Part shown: piece after piece, positions 32,421-43,900 of the stretch
Layout: the number at the start of each line of letters is the position of its first letter
How positions within the stretch are numbered: the first letter of the stretch is position 1
DNA from: Bipolaris cookei
Lineage: Eukaryota > Ascomycota > Dothideomycetes > Pleosporales > Pleosporaceae
Direction: 5' to 3'
NCBI GenBank assembly: GCA_002286855.1
Contig: NRSV01000032.1
Location: 124,001-188,000, forward strand
DNA: 64,000 nucleotides
Notes under the pieces: generated by a model
Seen by the model: the letters and a program-made list of their open reading frames with translations, nothing else
The model's database searches: none
Told to the model about the DNA's origin: nothing
Program-made: the position numbers and the translations under genes

Positions 32421-33391
32421 CCGACCATCTGCTTTGGAAGAAAAACAGCAGTCTGTGCAATCAACAAGAATCCACGCTGGTACGTCGTTGGACCGCAACA
32501 CTGCCAGTCTTCATTATCCGAAAGCAGCATTTATCCAGCAATGCATGTTTGAGGAAACAAACATCTGGACGTGCCGAGCATGTTACACTTCCACATCATA
32601 TGCATTTCACAAGGTGCACGTGTATACTTCAACTTGGCGCGTACCTTTTCCTATGTCGACTATGTCTGATACTCTTTTGCCTTTTCTTTCTGTTTATCTG
32701 AGTTTGATTTCAATATTGCGCATACCCCTTTTCGATTGCTTAGTACCCCTTAGATTCATGCTCTTCCCGCATCGTTTCCTCTTTGCAAGAAGGATCCGGG
32801 TGGTTAAACTTGGCGCTGAGCGTAGCTTTTATTGATGAGGTAGTTCCAAACTGTATTTAGCGGTTGCTTTTTTTGTAGCAGTTGACGGGTTGAGTGTTTG
32901 AGGAAATGTCAAAGTTTTTAATTCTTTGCTACTTGATTTTACTTGCCCTGACTTGACTCGGATTCCCGTGTGAAAAGTTCGTACCACTGACATTGGCGGA
33001 TCGACGTTACAACAACGCCTCGTTTTTATGTTTTAAGTTGGACTTGTGGTTCATTTTAGGTGAGGATATTTGGAAGATGTGAGAAGTGTGGTTAGGTACA
33101 GCACCGTGTTTGGTCAATTCCGTGGTAGGACGGACGACGAATCCGCTTCCTTTTCCAATGGACCAATGGCGACGGCAGTCTTCGACGCGTGCGCACATCC
33201 TCCAAGAGGTACCTCCTGCTAGCGCTAGCTGCCGGTGACGAGACGTTCCATTTTCTGCAATTGTTCCCGATATTGCGTCTTGATAAACTGCGATATAAAT
33301 AATGCGGTATGTAATCCTCCGCGCCTCTTCCGTGCTTGTTGCAACCTGCACCACCTTCGTACTCGCCCATCTCCTGTCGGCCAGCATCGGT
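32421..33391. other. intergenic region, septin 3' end and phosphatase promoter
   Basis: The left part is the 3' region of the septin gene, and the right part is upstream sequence of the acid phosphatase. An in-frame ATG at 33302 could extend the phosphatase by 30 residues. I see no other gene. Confidence 0.4.
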
Positions 33392-34895
33392 ATGGCCTCA
33401 CACAACTACATCACATTGATACTGGCAAGTATCGCCACTTCGGTATCAGCAAGAGAGGTGGACGTGGGATGGTACCCACCCAAGAAAAGCTGGATTAATA
33501 ATCTCGATCAAATTTTAAACGGTACTGAAACGAATGGCTTCATATTCAACAGCTCGCAGTTGCCAGCTGGTGTTGAGTATGGCACTTACAACTGGTGTAA
33601 TATGCCTCACGTGCGCAAAGAAGAATACGTAAAAGCTGATGGGGAATTTGAGCTTGTTTATGTAGAGGTGTGAGTATGCCTTTCTGTATTGACAAAAATA
33701 GTGATAACTTACAGAAGAGTAAAAAAGCATCCATCGTCACCACAAGCGTACACCATATGCTTCAAACACTTTTCCACAAGAGTCGTACCGCTGGGAGTGC
33801 AAAGACCAAGGTCTTTTCTACTATGGAGAGCCTCTCCATTCCACGTCTAACAAGACTTCTGCATCAACATACTGGAATGTGTATACCGACTCTATGAACC
33901 CCTTTGCGCAAGCGGGTTTCTATGGCTCATGCCAGTTTCCTCAAATCACTCTTGAAGGCCTCGAAGACTCCTGGCAGCACGGAAAAGATCTTTACGGCGT
34001 CTACCACGACCTGCTAGGTTTTCTACCGTCCCAAATCGACAAGAAAGTCACATACCGCGTCTCCAACAACGTCATCACCAGCCAAGTCGCCGGCATGCTT
34101 ATACAAGGGATGTACAATCTCAAGGACAACATACCCCTTCACGTTCAACCCAGCGACATCGACTCCCTCGAACCCGCATACTCCTGTCCCGCAGCCTCCA
34201 AACTCTACAGCTCCTACGGCGTTGGCAGCTCCGCCGCAAACTGGACTGCCCACCTTTACGCCACAACTCTGCTCTTCAAAGCCCTCGACAAAGTCAGCGG
34301 CGTGCCACCCACCTCCGTAGAATGGCACAATTGGTTCGATCACTACTACGACAACCTATCTGCTCGCCAATGCCACGCCAAACCTTTACCGTGCAATATT
34401 AGCGACCCTAGTCTATGCATCGACCAGCGCCAGGCAGATTCTGTGTACCGCCTCGGTCAGTACGAGTACTCTTTCATCTACCGCGATGCGCCGCAGTCGC
34501 TGCAAGCTGCTGCAGGGTCCTACGGCGTGTTTCTAGCGGAACTCGCGGGCCATATTCGCGCTGCGATGACGGGCCAGTCGAATATCATATACCGCCATAA
34601 TGTTGCTCATGATGGGTCTCTGGCGCGTCTTTTGAGCTTTTTGCAGGTGGAGCAGATGGTTTGGGTGGGGATGGGGTCCGAGGTTGTGTTTGAGGTGTAT
34701 AAGAAGAGGGGTTGTGGGAAGGGGAAGTGGTTTGTTAGGATTCTTTGGGGTGGGCGGGTACTGCGAAGTTCGAATCCGAGTTTGGGGTGGAAAGAGGGGA
34801 GGGTGGATATGCTTGATGTTGAAGTTTTTCTGGGGTATGTGGATGGGCTTGTCGGCAGGAGGGCGGAGAAGGTGGTAGCGTTTTGTAAGGTGTGA
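33392..34895 (+). CDS. secreted histidine acid phosphatase
   Basis: Histidine acid phosphatases cleave phosphomonoesters through a phosphohistidine intermediate. Exons are 33392-33669 and 33728-34895 (58-nt intron), giving 481 residues; an in-frame ATG at 33302 would give 511. I prefer 33392 because it starts a clean signal peptide, MASHNYITLILASIATSVSA. The splice creates ELVYVEVIHRHHKRTPYASN, the RHGxRxP active-site motif with H in place of G. NVAHDGSLARLL near residue 390 supplies the HD proton donor. Cysteines (CNMPH, YRWEC, YGSCQF, YSCPAA, LPCN, SLCID, KRGCGKG, AFCKV) suggest disulfides and an extracellular protein. There are several N-x-S/T sites. It is not the classic phytase PhyA. Confidence 0.85.
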
Positions 34896-35684
34896 GGGAT
34901 TATGAGTGGATGCTTGTTTGTGGTTTCCTCTGTTTGACTGAGGAGCATGTAGGTACGAGACGAATGGACTTGGAGGGATTTCTCATACGGAAAACTGAAT
35001 AGCCTCGATATACGATAATACGGCTCCAGGATATCATGCGTGGGTTGAAACATACGAGTAATCTACATAAAGTGAGAATACCAAACATTGCTGCAGCTGC
35101 CACTATCAAACAGTGTCATTCAGATGAGGGAGATACTGTAGCCATAGTATTCAGATACATCATTCAATATTGGGATCTCACATCCGATCAGAAAGGGGAT
35201 GCGCAGGAATGATAAAGAACGGAAAATATATCAAAAAAGCCAGAGCAATTTTAGTAGACAGATGACATTAACCACTTGAACATGACGTTTAGTCAGAGTT
35301 GAAATAAAGTAGTAAGGCCGGAGAGTTGGGGCCTATTCACTTCTCCGTTTTCCGTCTCCGTTTTATTACCTTTCTAGGCTTAGAGCTTCGATAGAGAACG
35401 GATGGGCTATTCGTCCAGAGCTCCGTTTTGTGCCCCCAAAACACCCGTTTCACCGAACACGACAGCGCTTTGAGTCCTGTTTCCAAAACGGAGCCCGGAT
35501 TCGGTTAGTACAACGGAAAACGGAGACGAAGGTGAACAAGCCCTTACCCCACCTCGGACCCCCGCCCCACCATAGCAACGTGCTTGACATCCCTGTCTCC
35601 GATACAGGCGGAGTCACTCATAGCTTTCCCAAAAAATAAAAATGTTTACACTGACGTTACACACCTCATCCACACATACACGCA
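34896..35684. other. intergenic region containing a MITE-like repeat
   Basis: Apart from the inverted-repeat element at 35329-35543, this 789-bp gap holds the 3' UTR of the phosphatase gene and the ILV1 promoter. I see no further gene. Confidence 0.5.
35329..35543. mobile_element. MITE-like element with inverted ends
   Basis: The left end GGGCCTATTCACTTCTCCG and the complement of the right end, GGGCTTGTTCACCTTCGTC, are similar over about 30 bp with a 3-4 base offset, both running into TCCGTTTTCCGT. The element is 215 bp, non-coding, and has further inner inverted segments (GAGCTCCGTTTTG against CAAAACGGAGC). The flanks are TTG (35326-35328) and TTA (35544-35546), compatible with a worn 3-bp target duplication of the PIF/Harbinger type. 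The family assignment is tentative. Confidence 0.55.
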
Positions 35685-37400
35685 ATGGCAACAGTACCTG
35701 ACTACTCACGGCCGACAACGCCCGAAACTATCGCCAATGGCATCGCCACACCTCGTACGCCAAGAAATGGCCTTGCTCTCACCGAATACAGCGCGAACCC
35801 AAGCCCGCCCTCGGAATCAAACACTTCAAAAATACAGACCGTGATACCCGAAGCATTCATGCTTCCAAATGGATACCCCGACTACCTGCGTCTTATCCTC
35901 ACATCACGTGTCTACGAGGTCGTCCAGGAAACGCCATTGACGCCCGCAATCAATCTCAGCAACCGGCTGGAATGCAACGTCATGCTCAAACGCGAAGATC
36001 TGCAGCCCGTCTTCAGTTTCAAGCTGCGGGGCGCATACAACAAGATGGCGCATCTGGAGCCCAAAGAGCGGTGGAGAGGCGTCGTGGCATGCAGCGCTGG
36101 AAATCACGCCCAGGGCGTTGCGTACTCTGCTCGCAAGCTCAAGATCCCAGCAACTATTGTCATGCCCTCGGGCACACCAGACATCAAGCACAAGAATGTC
36201 TCGAGACTGGGTGGTTCCGTTATACTCCACGGCGCCGACTTTGATGCTGCAAAAGCAGAGGCATTGAGGCTGGAGAAGCTGCATGGACTCATTTCTATAC
36301 CGCCTTTTGATGATCCCTATGTCATTGCGGGCCAGGGCACTGTCGGTATGGAGCTGCTACGACAAACCAACCTGCAAGACCTCAAGGCTGTGTTTTGCTG
36401 CGTAGGCGGAGGCGGCTTGATCGCTGGAGTAGGCGTCTACATCAAGCGCATCGCACCACATGTCAAGATCATAGGAGTGGAGCAGTACGACGCCAATGCC
36501 ATGGTGGAGTCTCTCAAAGCCGGAAAACGCGTAGTTCTCAAAGACGTTGGTCTCTTCGCCGACGGCGCAGCCGTCAAAACAGTAGGAGAAGAAACATTCC
36601 GCATCTGCCAAGAAGTCGTCGACGAAGTCGTCCAGGTCACCACAGATGAGACCTGCGCCGCCATAAAAGACATGTTCGAAGACACACGCTCCATCGTCGA
36701 GCCCGCGGGTGCCCTCGCCCTCGCCGGCCTCAAAAAATGGGTCTCCCGTAACCCCTCGCCCGACCAAAATCGCGGCCTCATCGCTATCGCCAGCGGCGCA
36801 AATATGAACTTTGACCGCCTCCGCTTCGTCGCCGAGCGCGCCGCAATCGGTGAAAACAAAGAAGCTATCCTCTCCGTCACCATCCCCGAATCCCCGGGCG
36901 CTTTCGCGAACTTAGTCTCAGTCATCCACCCCATGGCCGTCACGGAATTCAGCTATCGATACTCGAGCCCAGACTCTGCACAGATCCTCGTAGGCGTAGA
37001 ACTAAAAGCCGCGACCCGCTCGCGCGACTTGCCCGATCTCATTGCTCGTCTCGCCGCAGAAGGAATGACCGCTCACGATCTCTCGCAAGATGAGCTCGTC
37101 AAGTCGCATATCCGCTACCTAGTTGGTGGCCGCAGCGATGCAGCGCACGAGCACATGTTCATGTTTGAATTCCCGGAGCGAGGCGGTGCGCTGTACAAGT
37201 TTTTGAATACGCTGCAGCCGGGTATGAATATTAGTTTGTTTCATTACAGGAATTACGGCGGGGATGTGGCCAAGATTCTCGCGGGGATCCAGTGCGATGA
37301 GGGCGAGAGTGAGAAATTGATGGCGTTTTTAAAGGATATCGGATATCCGTATAAGGAGGTAACGGATAGTCCGAGTTATAACATGTTTTTGCGCCGTTGA
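35685..37400 (+). CDS. ILV1: threonine deaminase, anabolic (isoleucine pathway)
   Basis: Ilv1 converts threonine to 2-oxobutyrate in mitochondria, the first committed step to isoleucine. It is a single exon of 571 residues. The PLP-binding lysine lies in SFKLRGAYN (K113), ACSAGNHAQGVAYSA contacts the substrate, CVGGGGLIAGV holds the cofactor phosphate and IASGANMNFDRL closes the catalytic domain. The C-terminal half has two ACT-like regulatory domains, beginning at AILSVTIPESPGAFANL and MFMFEFPERGGALYKFL, so feedback inhibition by isoleucine is expected. The N-terminal 40 residues are serine/proline-rich and not a typical strong presequence. It is convergent with the BCAS3-like gene. Confidence 0.95.
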   Translation: MATVPDYSRPTTPETIANGIATPRTPRNGLALTEYSANPSPPSESNTSKIQTVIPEAFMLPNGYPDYLRLILTSRVYEVVQETPLTPAINLSNRLECNVMLKREDLQPVFSFKLRGAYNKMAHLEPKERWRGVVACSAGNHAQGVAYSARKLKIPATIVMPSGTPDIKHKNVSRLGGSVILHGADFDAAKAEALRLEKLHGLISIPPFDDPYVIAGQGTVGMELLRQTNLQDLKAVFCCVGGGGLIAGVGVYIKRIAPHVKIIGVEQYDANAMVESLKAGKRVVLKDVGLFADGAAVKTVGEETFRICQEVVDEVVQVTTDETCAAIKDMFEDTRSIVEPAGALALAGLKKWVSRNPSPDQNRGLIAIASGANMNFDRLRFVAERAAIGENKEAILSVTIPESPGAFANLVSVIHPMAVTEFSYRYSSPDSAQILVGVELKAATRSRDLPDLIARLAAEGMTAHDLSQDELVKSHIRYLVGGRSDAAHEHMFMFEFPERGGALYKFLNTLQPGMNISLFHYRNYGGDVAKILAGIQCDEGESEKLMAFLKDIGYPYKEVTDSPSYNMFLRR

Positions 37401-37895
37401 GACAGTACTGCTTCATTTTTTTTGGTGGAGAAAGGAAGATTGGATAGAATAATGACGAGGAATGAATACTAGATACCCCCCCCCTTCCTTTGTTCTCTCT
37501 CTCTCATCTTCAAACCCGAGACAAAACACAGGGCAAAGCAACACACTTTCTGCACAATCGACATCCTAAAACAGTATTGAATTGTCTTTCGCATTTATCT
37601 ATCTGCACGTAGCATGTTGCAACACGCAAAAGCTATCTTGGCTGCTATATGGTATCCTGATATAAAGCAAAAGATTCTAGATTAAAAGGCTCGGAAGAAG
37701 GAGGGAGTGATGCAGGGGAAATAAAACTAGGAAAAAGAACAAGGGTGTACTAAGAACACAACAACAACAGCAAGCCGTTAGCGCCTGTTCCAAGCGTACG
37801 CCTTTGCCCTAAAGCGCAATATCTCCCCAACATGGTAGCGACTGTTGAAAGTAGCTGGTCCAGGCAATATGTGGGTTTTCTGTTTCTTTTTTCCA
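37401..37895. other. convergent 3' region between ILV1 and the BCAS3-like gene
   Basis: This 495-bp stretch has an A-rich and pyrimidine-rich composition, including a C run near 37477-37486 followed by CT repeats. It should hold both 3' UTRs and polyadenylation sites. No gene is seen. Confidence 0.4.
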
Positions 37896-40800
37896 TCACA
37901 CCCTATCCTCTGCAAAATCAAGAACCTCACAGTCATCTTCGAAGAAACCTTCTTCACCGCCGTTGATGCCGTCCTTCTTGATTCGTCGACGCCTAGTGGT
38001 CACGACAACTTGTTCCACCTCTTCTTCGCCATCTCGCAGCACAAGCTTGTTCTCGATCCTGGCAGCAACTCCAGTGATATCGTCCTCACCAGAGTCGTAG
38101 GCTGGCGCCACAGGTGAAGAGAGTCGTGTCGCGTCTACGCTTTCACCAAATAGCCAGGGTGATGGGTCATCGTGGTGGAGGTCCGAGACCAGTTCAGGAA
38201 GTGTTGGCTGGTACTCACTGGCGCTGCCATGAACCTCTGACGCGTGCCTTGCGTAAACAAATCTCGTCACGCGCTTATCCGTGTAGAAAGGCTGGTAAGG
38301 CGGATTGGTCTCAATCTCGGAGAAACTGAGCGGCGCAAGAGTCGGGCCGGCGGGTTTGCGACATGGCAAGCTTCGTGGCAACCAGTCTCCATAGCACTCC
38401 TGGCTTGGCTCTGGGTCTCCAGGTTGCGGCATTATCTGCTCTGTGACTGCCGGTGGGAATGATATGTCTGGAATAGGAGCTAGCCCAAACTCCACGGCTT
38501 TCTTCTTGGAGATTGTGGCTGTGTTACCTGATTTCCCTTTGCCAGCAGCAGGACGCATCTGGACCCGCCAGATCTGAAGTACACCGCCAGAGACCAATGC
38601 AATTGAGCCACGACCCCTTCCAGACAGCCAACGAACACTGTAGGGTTTGATACCGCTGGAAGAGGACGGGAGCGTCAATTTATTATCGCCCGCATGCCGA
38701 ATGTTGTTAATCGACTTGCCCACCCCAGCGGCTACAGCTTTGCCAGATTTGGCACTCACGACAGGCGTTACAGCAAGACCACTGAGACTGAAACGAGAGC
38801 CACTGTTGGTTCTTGTCCGAACAGCATCAAACCAGGGCTTGGCGCTATTGATGGCTTGCATTGCTGAGTTGACTGCGCCTGTAGATCCGTTGGGAGGAGT
38901 GGATTCCTTGGGTTGAGCTGACTGGGCCACTGGTCGAGTTCGCCTAGCAGGTGGCCATTGGAATGCGGATGCCGGCATGGGAAACATGTGCACCGTTCCT
39001 TTGTCGGTAATCACGGCAAGCCTGTCGGCTCTGGGAGCAGACCACACCACATCAATGACATTCGCGACTGTCATGCGGGTAAATCGAGCAACCTGCCGAA
39101 CATGCGGTCCTATAGGCTGCTCCCTTGCTGTCTTTCGGGCTCGTCGAAAATGCATACGCTTCAGATCCCAAACGTCTTGATAGTCACCTTTCTTGCTCAC
39201 CGACATGAGCATCAGGCCGCTAGGGGAAAAGGAGAGAAAGCTGCATCCCAAGGCGGCCGGGACGGTTGCGACGGGCTGGAGAGCACTCTTGCTTCTGGTC
39301 TCTTCGGCATCTAACAGTTTTTGGAGATCAAAGACTGAGATGACAGCGGCTTCTTGCCTTGGTTGAGCCTGGCTGTAGCCATGTGTAGGCGGGAAGTAGT
39401 GCTGCATTGGATCCTGGTTGTGCGAGACACCATTACCTTGCTGACCCTTGTTCATGTAGCTTTTGATCGCCTGCATTCCCTTCTCGGTGGCCCAGCGTGC
39501 GCCTTTGATAGCAACTTGAGTTCCTTCACGGGTAAGTCTGTCGATCAAGCCTGCCTCGTTAGGTGCATCGACAGCACAGTTGGGCAACGGTTGAGGCGGC
39601 ACGCTATGATGTGCAAGGCCCAGAGCACGCTCATAGTAAGGCGATGTCAGCGCCACCCCGTTAATAGGATAGAGCGAGCTTGATGCTGGTGGAGAGAGGG
39701 CAAGCCAACGATCGGAGAGCGAGAAAACAGGTAAGCCATACTTGTCCGGTGGGATTTCGTCGTGGCTTCCATCGGCGGCGCTCGAACCATTCGAATGCAC
39801 AGCTCGTTCCCGATTCTGGACAGAGGTCCACAACTTGCCGATGCAGCGGAAACGCTCGACATACTCTAAGTGACCTTCTGTGTAGGGTGCGAAGATGAAC
39901 ACCTCGCCACTTGCGCCAGAAGCAACTACAACAAACTTTCCCTTTGCGTCAACGACCAAGTCGCCTACGGGTGGTGGTGGCTGGAACATGGGGCTGTCAA
40001 TTGGGCTGGTGAGGGGGATCATTGGCGTTCTGTACAAGACAGCCAACCTCCGTCTCTCCTTGAGGGAGTAAACCTCGACAGTTGTCTGATAACCGCTGAT
40101 TTGACCATTTTCATGGTTTCCATGTCGTGAAGATGGCCTGCTGGGCGAATCGGAAGCCGAGTCGTCTGCAATCGAAGAGGAGCCACTTGCACTGCTATTC
40201 TGGCTGTCCTTGATGACTGGGCCGTGCAGAATCAGTGCAACAAGTGGACGGGAGCCAGCCAGTGGATCTCTCCGCGATGACCATGGCAGGATCTTTGCGC
40301 CTATTACGGCGCCCCGCAGGCCTTCCAGGCGACCGACAATGTCCATCTTGCTCTTTTCGACGCGAAAGACATCGAGGCCGCCTTGACATCCGACGAGCAG
40401 GACATTCTCAGCAGAGCGAGCTGCTTCGTCTCCGGCCATGGATAGTGTGTCGAAGCCACAGAAGCAGCCGCCTTGGCCAGGCTCTAGGCCGCTACTCGGA
40501 GCGCTTAAGAAGTCAAGATTGGGCAAGCCGTAGTAGTGGGCTTGTGGTTGGTGAGGCAGCGGGGGGTTGGGAACAAACTGATGCGAAGGTGTGCGGCCAC
40601 TTTGCGAGTAGATGGAGGCCCTACGGTCGCTGCCCGGCGAGTGCTGCATCCTTCCACCAAAGGTTGTGTACTGGTTAGGATGGCTTAGGGGCCGTGGTCC
40701 AGGCGGTGAGTTGGACATGGCTTGGTGTTGGTACAAGCCTTCTCGGCCACTGGGCGAGTTGTGGAAGGTGGGTGGAGAGCCTGCAATAGCTATGGCGCCA

Positions 40801-41233
40801 TTACCTGGAGAGCCTTGGTGTGGGAAGAAGGGCACCGACTTGGCCCATTCGGTGGTGTACTGGGCGGCAGTGTTTCGCGGGGCACCGATAGCCGACAGCA
40901 AGGGAGAAGCGGTGGCATTGTAGTTTGTTGGTGGAGAGGTGGACGATAGTCGCTTTGCAGACGAGGGAGAGGTTGTTCTGGGGAGGTGGTGAGTCACTGA
41001 CACAGGGGCGGATCAACAAGGGAAGTCACGTACACTTGTCTGGGATAGATGCGCGTAACCCGTTCACCCTGCCTATTTCTTCTTCCCAGCTCATGTCTCG
41101 ACGGATTGCGACCACGCGCGTGAGGGCTGTCGTGCTGCTTGCTGGGCTTGGGCTGGTGCTTGTGCAGGTAGGTGAGGTTTGAAACAGGCTTCGTATGCGT
41201 CTGGTCGGCAACGGCGTCGGGCGATGAGCTCAT
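37896..41233 (-). CDS. BCAS3-domain WD40-type protein
   Basis: BCAS3 relatives are beta-propeller proteins related to the PROPPIN/Atg18 group and, in animals, act at autophagic membranes. Minus-strand exons are 41034-41233 and 37896-40977 (56-nt GT-AG intron), giving 1,093 residues. The splice joins RIYPRQV to TTSPSSAKRL; the second exon alone has no ATG near its start. After a disordered N-terminus, propeller strands such as NVLLVGCQGGLDVFRVEK are seen. The BCAS3 signature region follows: YPINGVALTSPYYERALGLA, CSFLSFSPSGLMLMSVSKKG, YQDVWDLKRMHFRRA and RFTRMTVANVIDVVWSAP. The C-terminus ends in an acidic tail. The fungal function is not known to me. Confidence 0.72.
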
Positions 41234-42784
41234 TCAACCTGCTAGAGAGGTGTGTAGAAGAGTGTATGGGGAGCGCTAGCTCGGTGGCAGAGGGCGGGAG
41301 AGTGTGTGTGTCGTGTTGGGGGAGGAGAGGTGGTCGAGGGAAGCAACGGGTGCAGGCGGCAGGGCAGGGCGTGGGGATGAAGGCTAAACGGAGACGGTTG
41401 CGTCATGTGCAGCCGTGACTGGCGACTCGTGCGGGTGCAAGTCGCGTGCGTGCACAGCAAGACAGGCGTACAGCGGTGCAGCAGTGCAGCAGTGCAGTGA
41501 TGCAGCGGTATTATGGCGGCACAGGTGCGCTGGATGCTGACTCGGGCTGTGCTGGCGTTGAGGTGGACGTGGAATGCTATCTATCAGCAGCTATCGCCAG
41601 ACGGCGGGGGTGCTCCTTCACACGGCACGCAGGCTGGGGCGCTTCTCAAATAGCGCAGCAGGACAGAAGGCGTTTGCAAGACGATTGACAGCGGGCGATA
41701 GCCGACGGCCAGCTTTATCCCCAACCCGCACTTGTTGAGGCGTTGTATATGCAAGCCGTCGTCAGTAGTCATACTTGCGGCGGCTGCTACGCTGTTGCGG
41801 TCGGTCAAGGCCAAGGTACCGAGGGGCAGTCGAGAGCTTCTGCAGGGTGGTGCATGTGCATGCCGCACCCGCACCCTTCTATTCGCTTGCTCGACCCTTG
41901 CCTTGGCTGCATCCACTCTTGCTGCATGGCAATACGTGTGTAGGACTGTGTATGCTATGTATTGCCTTGTTTGTCCTCTTGCTCGTGACCTGCTCTGTTC
42001 ACTCCGGCACCGGCAGATGCCCAAGCACTACATGATCATGTGTGTAGTACCTACTGTAGATGCATACTATGGTATTGCCAGCTACGGTCACGTGCCGTTG
42101 GCGCATACTGGTACTACTGCTACAGTACGTGTATGCATCTCTGTCTCGATCGCGTCTCAAGAATCCGTCATGATACAAGTCTTGTCCTTGTTCTTGTGAC
42201 TATCATAGCGAGGTTGGCGTGTTCAATCCACACGCTAGTGGCCTTCTCTTGCGCATAGACGTCTCCTTATCAACAAGCTCTTAGCCCGAGGCTATCCGCA
42301 GCCATCCTTACTATCCGTGGCTAAGTCACATGTGGCTGGGCTGTCGTGGCTAAGCGAGCTGTGGCTATATCAGCTGTGGCTGTGCAATCTGTGGCTGAAC
42401 AATCTGGCTCCGGGCCTTGCTCTCCCCACCGAAGATAATTCCTAGGGTTAACTCCTAGCGTAGTCTACACCTCTCCTTCCACTCTTCACTCCCTCCCTCT
42501 CCACACTCACCTATGTAGGCCCGGCTTCTTTCTCCTTGACACACGCGACACGCCAGTGCAATGCAGACGGGCCAGTGCTCCTGGTGCAGTATAGAGCCGG
42601 TCACTACTCGCTTCTATACGCAAGCGAGCAATCTCACGACTGTAACCGAGCAATCTCGCCAATGTAACCGACCCTGTCTGCAGCCGCCATCGAGCGCCCC
42701 ACCCTCGTAAAGACGTTGAAAAGCACTTGATTCCGTCTGGTTCTGTCTTCTGGTAGACAAACAAGCCGACACTGTTCTCTCGCC
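41234..42784. other. divergent intergenic region with low-complexity repeats
   Basis: This 1.55-kb gap lies between the BCAS3-like gene (minus) and the SRPBCC gene (plus). It contains GCAG/GTGCAGCA-type short repeats at about 41474-41503 and a 15-bp minisatellite at 42317-42405. The open frames reflect repeats and GC content and are not convincing genes. Confidence 0.45.
42317..42405. repeat. 15-bp minisatellite with GTGGCT core, six copies
   Basis: GTGGCT recurs at 42317, 42332, 42346, 42361, 42376 and 42391, a period of 15 bp with one 14-bp step. The remaining nine bases vary (for example AAGCGAGCT, ATATCAGCT, TGTGCAATCT-like). It lies about 380 bp upstream of the SRPBCC gene. Confidence 0.85.
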
Positions 42785-43393
42785 ATGTTCAAGTCCACTC
42801 TTATCAGCGCTCTTTGCTGCACTTTCCTCCATGCAAGTCCTGCCTTTTCCGAGTACACCAACCTTCCAGATGTCAGACCAGGCGTCTTCAATGCGAGCAC
42901 CCGCATAGAAATCCACAACACCTCCTTCGATGCAGTCTGGGACTTGCTCACCGACTTCCCCAACTACGCCGCCTGGAATCCGTTTGTCCGCTATGCAGTC
43001 GTTACCTCACCACTCAACATCACACTGCCTGAGCAACGGCCTGTCGAGGGCAAGAACCTCTATTTCCGTGTTCAGATTCCCTCGCTTCCACTGCCTGTGA
43101 ACAAGGACACTCCCGACAACCCTCTGCACACGCAACAATCACAGGAGCTCGTCACAGCCGTACAAAGCGACCTGGGAAGGCTGGCCTGGGAGTACTGGCC
43201 GCCTTCGGTCGTGCTGAGTGCTGAAAGGTGGCAGGCTATTACTGATTTTGGCAATGGAACCGTGTTGTATGAGAGTAGAGAAGTTTTCAGTGGGCATTTG
43301 GCTTATGTTATCAAAACCACCATGGGAGAGGCCTTGCAAGTCTCGTTCACAGGTCAGGGAGAGGGGCTGAAGTTGTACCTCGAAAGCCAGTGA
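42785..43393 (+). CDS. secreted SRPBCC/START-like fold protein
   Basis: The single exon encodes 202 residues. The first 22 residues (MFKSTLISALCCTFLHASPA then FS) look like a signal peptide. The following sequence, STRIEIHNTSFDAVWDLLTD then FPNYAAWNPFVRYAVV, is the usual start of the SRPBCC (polyketide cyclase/START) fold, which binds lipids or other hydrophobic molecules in a deep pocket. SREVFSGHLAYVIKTTMGEA near the end fits the last strand and helix. There is only one clear N-glycosylation-type cluster (NAST, NTSF, NITL). The ligand and role are unknown; a signal peptide on this fold suggests a secreted or vacuolar lipid-binding protein. Confidence 0.78.
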   Translation: MFKSTLISALCCTFLHASPAFSEYTNLPDVRPGVFNASTRIEIHNTSFDAVWDLLTDFPNYAAWNPFVRYAVVTSPLNITLPEQRPVEGKNLYFRVQIPSLPLPVNKDTPDNPLHTQQSQELVTAVQSDLGRLAWEYWPPSVVLSAERWQAITDFGNGTVLYESREVFSGHLAYVIKTTMGEALQVSFTGQGEGLKLYLESQ

Positions 43394-43900
43394 GATTGCG
43401 CTTTAGCCTCGGTACGGGTCAAACCACAGCGGCGTTGGAAATATTCTCTTTTTACAATAATAAGAGATGAAGTTGAATTAAAACTAGATGGTTATTGGTG
43501 CAGTAAAGTCAATATGCATATGTCACTGTATTTAGTAGCAAGCCGTTGCATGCAAGACAGCGGCGGGTTCATCCACGCACATGCATAACCCACCCACTAA
43601 GAACATGGGCCTATCCCGGTCACCCACCCACCGCGTCGCTATCGCAATCGCACATGGCCTGTACACGCCGCAGCATCAGGTGCGCCTGCTTAAAATGACG
43701 TTATTTTGCGACTGTCGCTGAAACCCCTCGTGCTACTCTTCTCTTGTGTCGTTTTGCACGTTTCTGTCGTATGTTGGCGCAACACTAGACACTGGCAGCG
43801 CCGCCTATGCCGTCCACTCGCTCTCGTCATCGCTCATCTTCCTGCCGCAATTCTTATCTTCCTACCGCAATCGCGAGGTACTCTGGTTGCCATCACAACC
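43394..43900. other. intergenic region, promoter of the cystinosin-like gene
   Basis: This 507-bp gap holds the SRPBCC 3' UTR and the upstream region of the next gene. An open frame in the correct phase continues upstream of the ATG at 43901 from 43706 but has no family similarity. Confidence 0.4.

Noticed and set aside
41249..42258. Several open frames between the BCAS3-like and SRPBCC genes
   Set aside because: They arise from CAG- and GT-rich low-complexity sequence; the frames overlap each other and match nothing known.
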